A stretch of 64,000 nucleotides of DNA, taken from the NCBI GenBank assembly GCA_036346395.1, contig CM070599.1, positions 25,969,232 through 26,033,231 of the forward strand, read 5' to 3'. The DNA comes from Hsuehochloa calcarea. Its lineage: Eukaryota; Streptophyta; Magnoliopsida; Poales; Poaceae. The stretch's first letter is position 1, and each line of letters starts with the position of its first letter. The translations under genes and the position numbers were made by a program. The notes under the pieces were generated by a model. The model did not search any database. It was not told the origin of the DNA and saw only the letters and a list, made by a program, of their open reading frames with translations. This document shows positions 55,290-64,000 of the stretch, in pieces.

Positions 55290-58200
55290 AGTTCAGTGAC
55301 CGGTTAAGATCAAGAGTGAACTAACCGGGCTCTGATACCACTTGTTGGACCGAAAAGGCGACTAGAGGGGGGGTGAATAGGAGCACGCTCACTTTTTCAC
55401 AAAATATGAATTCAACACAATTTCATTCCAATAGCTATGATGAAGCTATGAAGATCAATATACCAAGACAAATGGAAGACTAGTATTGAATCCAATTAAA
55501 CCCTAAGCAATGCGACAAAAACAAAGAAGAATCAAAACTAAGAGATCGGCCGTTCGATCATTATTAGGTCAAGGCGGTCGACCGTACTAAATCGGTCTGA
55601 CCTCTGGTGTGGGGCGGTCGGACCGGCACCAAATCGGTCTGACCTCTGGTGTGGGGCGGTCTGACCGGCAGAGCTCGTAACAAAGAAAAACAGCCCGATG
55701 ACGAAGTTGCAATTAGGTCTAACTTTTGATTCTCAACTCCAAACTTCACAAAACTTTGCACACACCTTCTCTATGATATTAAGGACCTATTCCAATCAAC
55801 AATTATGATAATTCTTGGACGAACAAAGATCTTTTATGATCTGATTGAAGAAGGGTGCAAAACCGAGCAAAAGTGAAAACTAGATCCAATCGCTTGCTCG
55901 TGGGTGATTGATGATCAAATTGATCCTAGATGGGTTCCCACACATCACAACAAGCTAATCCACGTGAAAGAATCAATTACAAACTCGCGGATCAAAGAAA
56001 GCCCTAAAATCACGAAATTGAAAGCAAGAACGAAAAGAGACTTATCTCAAGCAAACCTTGCATAGATTAAGAACGTGATCGTCGCTGGATTACACCCACA
56101 CCATCATGGATCAGTGGTCAATCCAAGATCACGAAATTCACCTCAAACCATGAAAAGCCCTAGCCTCCACCTCAACTCCCCCTAAGCCAATTAGGGTTTG
56201 AAAACAACAAAAGAGGTGAAAAACAGCGAGAGAGTTAGGGAGCAGCCCCCACCTCCTCCTATTTATAGTGGAGGCCTAGAACTCTCTAGGGTTTGACTCA
56301 ATTGGGCTCCCGTTAAGGCCCACTAACAAACGGGTCACACACGCACGCTCGCATAAGCGCCGTCTTTAACCTTTGACCTAAACCGCTTCACCATGCGCCA
56401 TGGATTTGCCAATAGGTCACCCTTGTCCATCTTGTGTCACACTTGTGTCATTGACTCACCCGCATCGCCGATCGCTCGACCTCAACTCTCCAAGTCTAGT
56501 CCCGATCCTCCTCGCCGCTGACCGTCGTTGACCACCAAGCAACCTCGCACAACCATAGACAAGCAAACACGAATTCGGGAACAAGTTCTTCACAACTTGA
56601 CCCATGTTAGTCAAAACATGCATCATGTAAATCATATGCCATGAAACCAATGACTTTGACCTAACAAAACAACATCGCCACGGTTGGCGAACGCTCAAGT
56701 ATAAACCGGTCGACTGGCTCCATGTGAGTTTGGTCGGACCGCCTTGGCCGGCCGGACGCTCCTCGTGAGCGGTCGGGCCGCCCTAGGGACTTAGCCAAAT
56801 TCATGCCTCAAATTCAAACCTTCGAAATAAAAACGACTAGAACTTCTTACCGAGACTCCAAAAATCATGAGACCAAGTGCATTGGGATCCTCACTTGCCT
56901 ACAACACCTATTTTGGCCCAAATTGTTTGACCACTTTTAGGTCACAATGGTCCGACCGCCGCACATGGCCGGTCCGACCGATTTGGGATCGGTCGGACCG
57001 CCGTGCTAGGACCGGTCGGACCGCCCCTGTCCAGAATGCCTATAGCTTTGTCGAAAACTCGTGAAACGACAAACCGTAAACACCATTGCCAATTGTCACA
57101 TCATCCTAAGATCTGGAGCATATTCTCATGATATCCACAGAGGGAAATCAGTGAATGTGATTAGGGATTGAGAATTTGAGAGCCGGGGTTTAGGGGAAAG
57201 GGTTGGGGATGGGGGTTAGGGGAGGCCGAGGGGGGATGTTGGGTCAGTCCGGGTGGCAGAAGGGGGTAATTGGTTGGGCCAGGCCGATATGGGGGAGTGA
57301 TTGGGCCAGGTTGAGGGAGGGATTAGGCTATAACGGGAAGGTTGGGTCTATTTCGTGCTTTGTCGGCCCAAGCACGGTCCAACTGGCCGTGTCGTGCCAC
57401 CCAACGGGCCGCATTCTCAGACCCAGTCCAGCTCACTGTTCGTGTCGTGTTGGCTCGGCTTACCATATGTCATACCGTACCGTATTGATCAGGCTTCGAA
57501 CCAGCCCGAAAAAGAATAGCCCAAGTCGCAGCTCCAGCTACATTCAGAGCAACCCAGCGCAGGATCCCGAGTGCACCATCGTCGCTCGCGAGTGCCCCCG
57601 CGGCTGCCGCGACACCTGCTACGTCCATTGCCCCTCTTGCAAGCTCGTCTGCTGTAAGTACATATATGCAATGCATATGCGCGTGTGTGCATTCCTAGTG
57701 CAATTGAAGGTTTTGATAGGTTTTGTAAATTTGCTGCGCGCGCGCATGCATGAGCAGTGTGTGATCTGACCGGCACGGAGTGCCACGAACCGCGCTTCGT
57801 CGGCGGGGACGGCAACAAGTTCCTGTTCCACGGCCACGAGGACTCCAACTTCTGCCTGCTCTCGGACGCCAACCTGCACATCAATGCGCACTTCATCGGC
57901 AAGCGCAACGAGCAGGTGGCCAGGGACTTCACCTGGGTGCAGGCCCTCGGCATCCGCTTCGGCGGCCACCGCCTCTACCTCGGCATCAAGAGGACCGTCA
58001 GGTGGGACGCCGCCGTCGACCGCTTCGCGATCACCTTCGACGGCTCGCCCGTCGAGCTGGACGCCGCGCTCGCCGCCAGCTGGAGCCCGGCCTCCGCGCC
58101 CGCGCTATCCATCTTCCGCACCGGTGTGGCCAACGGCGTGGTGGTGCACCTCGACGGGCGGTTCCGGATCGTCGCCAACGCGGTGCCGGTCACCGAGGAG

Positions 58201-58904
58201 GACTCGAGGGTCCACGGCTACGACCTGACCCCCGACGACAGCCTCGTGCACCTCAACGTGGCGTTCAAGTTCTACTCCATCACCGCCGATGTCCACGGTG
58301 TGCTCGGCCAGACCTACCGCCCGGACTGCGTCAGCGCCGGGTGGACATGGGCGCCAAGATCCCGGTGATGGGCGGCGCCGGAAAGTACCAGGTGCTCGAC
58401 ATCTTCGCGACAGACTGCGAGGTCGCCGGCGAGGAGTGTAGACATACCTTCTTGTCTGAACATTCGTCAGTTCGGGTTTCTGAACTTCAGAATAAAAACA
58501 CAATCGTTATTGTCGAACGAGAAAACAGTAACCAAAACAACATAACGAAAACAGAGGATTTTGTGGTGCAAATCGGCGCACCTTTTTCTTAGTTTTCTCT
58601 TCTATTTATACTCAAGATTACATCCTAGAGATAGTAACTACAACTACTGAAAACAACTAGAAATAGAATCTCGATCGGTTCGGTATTAGAATCTGAATAC
58701 AGCTCGGATTCTAAATCTGAGTATAACTCTGAAACTGACTCGGCTAACAGACAACTCGACTCGGCTAACTGACAACTCTATAACTCAAACTTATAACACA
58801 ACAGCACGATTAACTCCAACAAACTCTCCCCTATTCCTGAATTAATCCATAATGTCCTGAACACCAACCAGATCACGCATCTTCTGAAAATTAACACGCG
58901 GCAA

Positions 58905-60327
58905 AGGTTTTGTCAAAATATCTGCCTTTTGTCCCTTTGTTGTTATGTGTTATACCTTGACCAACCCATCTTCAACTCTTTCTCTTATGAAATGAAAACG
59001 AGTATCAATATGTTTGCTTCTTCCATGAAACACTGGGTTCTGCATTAAGGCTAGGGCTAACTTGTTGTCGACATAGAGCACAAAAAGTCCATCATCCTTC
59101 CCTTGTAGTTCAGGAAGCAACCTCTTCAACCGAATTCCTTGACAAGCCGCTGATGTTGCTGCCATGAACTCCATTCACAGGTGGAAAGTGCCACTGTCTT
59201 CTGCTTCTGAGACGACCATGTGACCACATTGCCATACACATAAAACACAATCCCTATCGTGCTCTTTCTATCGACGATGTCTCCCGCGAGATTGCTATCA
59301 TTGTAACCTACCAGCAATGGTTCCTTTTCCATCCTTGTATACATTAACCCATAGTCAATAGTTCCAGCCACATACCTTAGTATATGTTTTAGTGCCCGTT
59401 GATGTGTCTTGAATGGACTCTCCATAAACCGACTCACCACACCGACTGCATAACTGAGATCAGACCGTGTGTGTAGAAGGTAACGGAGACAACCAATTAA
59501 ACATCTGTACAAAGAAGCATCTACAGGTTTTGCTCCATCATCTCTTCCAATCTTTATCTTGGGCTCCATCAGGTACTTTCCTGGATTGAACTCCACCAAT
59601 CCCGCCTTATCGAGAATTTTCTTAGCATGAGGTGATTGCTTAATGGAAATGAAGTACTTATGTTGTTTCACTTCCAACCCAAGATAGAAGCTGAGAAGGT
59701 CCAAATCACTCATTTCAAACTCCTTCGGCATTTGATACTTGAATTCCTGGATTTTATCAAGATCAGTACCCGTGATGATTAAATCATCTACATAGATACC
59801 AACAATTGTTGTACCAACATCATCAAGCTTCTTGTAAAGGGCTTGATCTTGCTTGCATCTCTCAAACCCAAGTTTCTTCAGACTATTATCTAATTTGTAG
59901 TTCCAGGCCCTGGGTGCCTGTTTCAATCCATACAGCGCTTTTGCCAGCTTATATACCTTCTCTTCTGGCCCTGGTATGGCAAGTCCCTCAAGTTGACTGA
60001 CGTATACCTCCTCGGTGTGATCTCCATTTAAGAATGCCGATTTAACATCCATGTGACGAACTTCCCATCAAAACTAAGCTGCAAGAGCAAGAAGGACTCT
60101 CACTGTTTCAAGTCTTGTCACGGGTGCAAAGACCTCCTCATAATCAATTCCTTGCTTTTGAACGTATCCCTTTGCAACCAGAGTCTAGCTTTATGGCACA
60201 CAATGTTACCTTGAGCATCCTTTTTTAGCTTGTAAATCCACTTCAAGCCTATAGGTTTATGACCATGTGGTAGTGGAGTTAATTCCCAGGTGCCATTTTT
60301 CTCAATGGTCTCTAACTCATGTCTCAT
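58905..60327 (-). pseudogene. Copia reverse transcriptase and RNase H
   Basis: RT starts near 60327 (ETIEKNGTWELTPLPHG, then IGLKWIYKLKKDAQG). A frame change follows, and the longest frame (60052-59126) reads DVKSAFLNGDHTEEVYVSQL, YGLKQAPRAWN and the catalytic IVGIYVDDLIITG. It then runs into RNase H (VDRKSTIG, TWSSQKQKTVALSTCE). After another frame change comes ADILTK-like sequence via AATSAACQGIRLKRLL and HIDTRFHFIRE, ending near 58905. The catalytic aspartates are kept, but the frame is not. Confidence 0.85.
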
Positions 60328-60721
60328 TGCACTTTTCTAGTGCACTCCCTTTGAGGCTTCCTGAAAATCAGTAGGCTCTTCAATATCCATGATATACAGT
60401 TCTTCCAAACTATCAATCAGTTCTGTATGCTCATATATGTCCCTCAGGGTTCTGTACTTTGGTGCTACACTATCTGGGGTATACTCTTGAGTCTGAAGTT
60501 CTTCCAATTGTTGCACTTTTGGTTTTAGTGGACAACTCTTCTTGAAGTGGATTGTTTTCTAGAAGAGTATCTCCAATCCGTGTATGCGATGCAGCTGGTG
60601 TTGCAGTTACCATAGAGGACACTGGTTCATCATTTTCATCTCCCTCAACAGTGAAGGTAACCCAGTTTATCACATCCTGGTTCGTTTCAAGATTGATTTT
60701 CCACTCCCAACCTCGATCTTC

Positions 60722-62620
60722 CTAAAAGACAATATCTCTTGATACATGTATCCTTTTGTCAATAGGGTCATATAGCCGACATGCTTTGGTTCCTGATTCG
60801 AGACCCAAGTAAATCATTACTTCACTTCTGTCATCGAGTTTTCTCAAATGTGTGAAAGTCTTGGCATGTGCTAAGCATCCAAATACTCTTAAGTGCTCCA
60901 AATTCGGCTTTCGTCCACTCCAAGCCTCATATGGTGTGATATCATCAAGAGCCTTGGTTTGCACCTAATGAGGATCAACCCCTAGATGAGGTTAAATCCT
61001 TGGGTTGCCCGAACTTTCACGCTGGTAATTCCCAAAAAAAATATGTGGAGTACGAATTACAAGATGCAATTCGCACTAGGATTGAAAAATATCACACCCG
61101 CGCACACCACAGTATACGAATGAGAGAAGAGATCAAACAAGATCAGCACACAAATTCAATTAATAAGATTAAACCTGAGTAGCAATCATAGATATCCTAG
61201 ATGAAAAACTCTCAAGAACTCGCACACACACGATAACAGAGTAGACCCTCGTAGCGACAAGCCAAAAACTCAATTCATAAAAACTAATCACTAAAAACTT
61301 CAACTTGGCCGAAGTCCTTTTTATATACATGTGCTAACGCACATGCACGCACACGAATAGAAGTGCTACACATGCATGCATGTATACATACACGACTAGA
61401 AAATCCTAATGCAAAACTAATGCACATGTACGTTCCTTTTACATCTTGGAAACCAACTCACGTACGTGACTAACAAAGGCTTTGGGATTGATTTTGTTGG
61501 CTGTCACGGCTGCAGGTGTATCCCACCCTAATGCGCGTAGAGAAAGCAAAGAACGTATTGAAAGAAGAAGCTCATGTGTCGGCCCTATCCAGGAAACCAT
61601 CCAAAATCTTCTAGCTTGATTGCTGTCTCCACACGGTTTTCTTCTGGCTCTATGCCCATGCGTTTAGTTCTGGTTGTATGCATACGTATTCTCTTCTCTT
61701 CACATACGTAAGAAACCTGCATGGCTTGCACGCATACGTATAAACTATAGCATGCATGTATTCTTTCCTTGTTTTTTTCTTGTTTGACGTATGCACAAAT
61801 AAGAGTCTCACCTGCTCACATAATCTCTCCTTGCCTAACGTGATCTCCATGCTGAAACAGCCAAGAAACTCTCCTATTCGGTTTGGCTCGATCTCGTAGT
61901 TCAAATACACATACATGTGCACGTGCACATGCAAGGACTTGCACGTACGGACGCGCCACACGCACTAGCTCTTGCCCATGCACCACTTTCCTTAGTTCTG
62001 GTTCCACACACGCATATAGTAGCCCGTGCGCGCGCCACGGGACTCGGCACGAATGCATGCACCTCACGGACAGGTTTAATACCCGCACGCATACCTCCTC
62101 CACACCGCTAGTCACCTTCCCATGCACAACATGAATTAAGGTTTCTTGGGCCGCATCAGCACGCAATTAGGGATATACACAACATGCTTGACTGCTTCTG
62201 CCCAGAATATACTTGGCATTAATTTGCTTTTCAACAGGCTTCGAGCCATATTCATTACAGTCATATTTCTTTGTTCTACCACCCCATTTTGTTAAGGACT
62301 GTATGGAGCAATGAAGAACCGAGCGACACCTTTTCTTCACAGATTGCTTTAAACTCGCTAGATATGAATTCTCCACCTCGATCTGATCTTAGTGCCTTTA
62401 GCTTGTGATCAATATGAGTTTCAACTAGATTGACGAATTTCTGGAACACCTCTTTGGCTTCTCCCTTTTTCTTAAGCATATATACCCACATTACCCTAGA
62501 GAAATCATCAACAAGTAGAAGGAAATACCTATTCCCAGCATCAGTAGCAGGAGTAATTGTTCCACATAAATCTAAATGCACCAGTTCCAAAGGTTGTGAA
62601 GCTCTATAATGGGTGTGCAC
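60722..62620 (-). pseudogene. Copia integrase, interrupted by a 1.2-kb insertion
   Basis: The core at 62620-62166 shows LELVHLDLCGTITPATDAG, YFLLLVDDFSRVMWVYML and ALRSDRGGEFIS, containing the two catalytic aspartates. The WGGRTK-like stretch is a frameshifted form of the usual NGVVEQRN, which holds the glutamate. The insertion at 60969-62165 separates it from TKALDDITPYEAWSGRKPNL, then HLRVFGCLAHAK (60964-60722). Confidence 0.8.
60969..62165 (-). mobile_element. 1.2-kb insertion in the Copia integrase, possible solo LTR
   Basis: Removing this segment rejoins the integrase codons for VVYIPN and QTKALDD. Read on the minus strand it starts TGCGTGCTGATG and ends TTGATCCTCA, i.e. TG...CA. Flanks are ctaat and ttagg, which are not an exact direct repeat. 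There is no coding sequence of its own, and it is rich in alternating CATG/GCAC patches (61880-62060). A solo LTR is the best guess. Confidence 0.45.
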
Positions 62621-62639
62621 TGGGAATGGATTTCTAGTC

Positions 62640-64000
62640 TATTTTGCTACAAGACACCCTTCACAGATTTGATTGGGATGATCAACCCGTGGCAATCCAA
62701 TAACCATCTTCTTTTCAGACATAAGTTTCAGTGATTGAAAGTTCAAATGTCCCAATCTTGCATGCCATAACCACGCCGGGTTTACTAGACTGGTTTTCAA
62801 GCACACTGATTTGCATGTTTACAGCTGGACTTTGTACAGTCTATTTGGTGAGCACTGAACCATCATCAACAGCCTTCCTGGTCAGTCTCGCAAAAGCATA
62901 TGTGTGCTTTGTAGAGCTATTTTGCAACCTTCTTCAGTCAATTTCCCAAGTCTAATAATGTTGTTGCAGAGTTTCGATATAAAATACACATCTGACAATA
63001 CCTTTTGTTCACCATTTTTGCACTCAATCTGGACCGAACCTCTGCCTTCTATGTGAACCACTGAACCATCACCAAATTTTACATGTCCTCGGAACTCCTG
63101 GTTCAACTATCTGAACTTCTCCTTTTGTCCAATCATATGATTGGAAGTCCCATTATCAAGATACCATAAATCCGAGTTCATCATCTCCTCACCAACTTTC
63201 AGAAGCTTTGGATGTACATTTTCTTCTAACATGACCAATCCACAATTTTCATTTTCAACCACAGACAAGAGTGGAGCCAGTTCATCCTCTTCTTCAGTCT
63301 GTGTGAGATTCACATCTTCTTTCTTCTTTTTATTCCAACAATCAGCAGCATAATGCCCAAATCTTTGGCACTCGTAGCATTTGATATGGCTACGGCACTC
63401 TACAGCATAATGGCCAAACTTATCACATTCAAAGCATTTAATTCTTGACTTATCTCACTTAAAGTTGTTGTTGCCGTGTCCAGCCTTGTCGTTGTGTCCG
63501 GGAAAATCTCCTCGACCTCCTCGGCCGCGACCATAACTAAGACCTCCTCGGGTGCGCCAAGCAAAACCCCGACCACCTTGATGTGATGAATTGGCTCTAC
63601 AAGTTTGCTTGTTCTCCCCCCTTCAACTCAGTTTTCACAAATAAAGCTTGATCGTTGCGCACCTTGTAGCCTTTCATGAGCCCATCATGTGCTTTGAGAG
63701 ACCCAGTTACCTCTTCTAGCTTCATGCTATCAAGATCACTAGAATACAAAAGTGTTGTGACCACATGCACGTACCTCTCGGTTAATACTCGCAAGTATTT
63801 CTCGACCACCTCAATTTCCTCCTATTTATCGCCAAGGGATCGAAGCTCGTTGACCACCGCCATCAATTTTCCTTCTAACTCATCTACTGATTGAGTTTCG
63901 CCCATATGCAATACTTCATACTCCCCTCGGAGAGTTTGCAGACAAACTTTCTTTACTCGATCCACACCTTTGTGCATAGTGCAAAGAGCAATCCAGGCCT
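62640..64000 (-). pseudogene. Copia Gag, protease and GAG-pre-integrase region
   Basis: Gag sequence enters at the right edge (EKYLRVLTERYVHVVTTLL at 63800). Two adjacent zinc knuckles near 63440-63335 read C-FE-C-DKFG-H-YAVE-C and C-YE-C-QRFG-H-YAAD-C. The protease region (63313-63107) has LWYLDNGTSNHMIG, with DNG where DSG is the usual catalytic triplet. The following frame (63106-62882) is the GAG-pre-integrase part (FGDGSVVHIEGRGSVQIE). Stops and frame changes separate the pieces. Confidence 0.8.

Larger units (their letters stand above)
49106..57139 (-). mobile_element. complete Sirevirus-type Copia element with internal deletions
   Basis: The element lies on the minus strand. The 5' LTR is 57139-55343 and the 3' LTR is 50846-49106, about 1.8 and 1.74 kb and nearly identical apart from short indels. 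The target duplication GAGGG is exact (49101-49105 and 57140-57144). LTRs begin TGTGGATATC and end GGTCCAACA. A primer site TGGTATCAGAGCCCGG (initiator Met tRNA) is at 55340-55325. A purine tract abuts the 3' LTR at 50847. It keeps a long Gag but has lost integrase and most of RT, so it must rely on another element's enzymes. Confidence 0.92.
48568..57536. mobile_element. hAT-like element in root-cap exon 1, itself hosting an 8-kb Copia element
   Basis: Flanks gctacaac (48560-48567) and gctacatt (57537-57544) form an 8-base target duplication with two mismatches. Removing the insert rejoins the root-cap reading frame (CYN|QSNP). Both ends are rich in gggccgtgtcgtgcc-type motifs in inverted arrangement (48580-48740 and 57360-57460), typical of grass Ac-like hAT elements. 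The termini themselves (tagtggtgggcc and, other strand, tggagctgcgac) match only loosely. Without the Copia element the core is about 930 bases and has no transposase. Confidence 0.6.
48379..58436 (+). pseudogene. root-cap-domain (LEA-like) secreted protein gene, split by insertions
   Basis: Proteins with the root cap domain are secreted, cysteine-rich plant proteins. Exon 1 begins at 48379 with a signal peptide (MAFVRPCAVVLLACAAAFLIA) and reaches PTVVSCYN at 48567. A 9-kb insertion follows. The frame resumes at 57545 (QSNPAQDPECTIVARECPRG, cysteine-rich). An intron runs from about 57653 to 57757. Exon 2 carries ECHEPRFVGGDGNKFLFHG, NLHINAHFIG, DFTWVQALGIRF and VNGVLGQTY-like GVLGQTY. One G is missing in the run near 58341, breaking the frame just before MGAKIPVMGG. 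At 58436 a Copia element cuts off the last residues. A third-party reader should treat it as dead, although everything except the insertions and the missing G is well kept, so disruption looks recent. Confidence 0.85.
58437..64000 (-). mobile_element. Copia retrotransposon, minus strand, continues past the window
   Basis: The 3' LTR (385 bases) is 58821-58437, running TGTTGGAG to TGTCTACA on the minus strand. A purine tract aataggggagag adjoins it. RNase H, RT, integrase, protease and Gag follow to the right in Copia order. Multiple frameshifts and stops mark it as decayed or poorly assembled. The left target sequence is AGGAG (58432-58436). Its partner lies outside the window. It truncates the root-cap gene. 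Confidence 0.85.

Noticed and set aside
57780..58592. 270-codon Arg/Pro-rich ORF overlapping root-cap exon 2
   Set aside because: It is a shadow frame of GC-rich root-cap coding sequence.
1..64000. CRISPR arrays, bacterial operons, prophage or plasmid functions
   Set aside because: Gene structure, introns and transposon content are plainly plant nuclear. No array of equal repeats with unique spacers is present.

Overview
The window reads as nuclear DNA of a grass (Poaceae). The support is CACTA elements with CACTACTACAAA-type ends, Sirevirus-type Copia elements with an extra ORF behind pol, a Ty3/gypsy element whose layout fits the CRM chromoviruses, and GT-AG introns. I cannot name the species. 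Most of the 64 kb is transposable elements, many nested. They surround three apparently expressed host genes and two wrecked ones.

Layout. 1-936: the end of a CACTA element. 2640-4467: a deleted hAT element that received a CACTA element carrying pieces of a PCNA gene. 4469-8701: the 3' part of an alkaline/neutral invertase gene (GH100), missing its 5' end and split by a small LTR retroelement (6121-7960). That element carries intron-free MATE transporter sequence and a shred of importin alpha. 9359-11882: a 2.5-kb solo LTR. 13251-~18975: a decayed Ty3/gypsy element. 19099-19637: a hAT MITE with a perfect 8-bp target duplication. 19967-22535 (minus): an AGC-VIII protein kinase gene with a TATA box near 23245. 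~24100-31495: LTR debris and a truncated Sirevirus with an intact extra ORF. 31530-33721: a second copy of the hAT+CACTA+PCNA composite, here with both CACTA ends and a CCA target duplication. 33725-37790: no gene recognised. 37790-39420: a decayed L1-type LINE.

The gene-rich island is 39.9-46.7 kb. It holds an intact ribosomal stalk protein P2 gene on the minus strand and, head-to-head with it, an intact six-exon gene for a 179-residue twin CX9C protein on the plus strand. At 48379 a root-cap-domain gene begins. A hAT-like insertion that itself contains a complete 8.0-kb Sirevirus-type element (49106-57139, minus, TSD GAGGG) interrupts its first exon. The gene resumes at 57545 and is ended at 58436 by another Copia element running off the right edge.

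The strongest theme is host-gene capture and breakage: PCNA in CACTA elements, MATE plus importin alpha in a retroelement, and an invertase fragment joined to a CACTA end. A caution runs alongside. Several single-base length changes, four of them in the kinase gene alone and most in homopolymers, look like uncorrected long-read assembly errors, so some broken reading frames may be artefacts. No prokaryotic features, CRISPR arrays, rRNA or convincing tRNA genes were seen.
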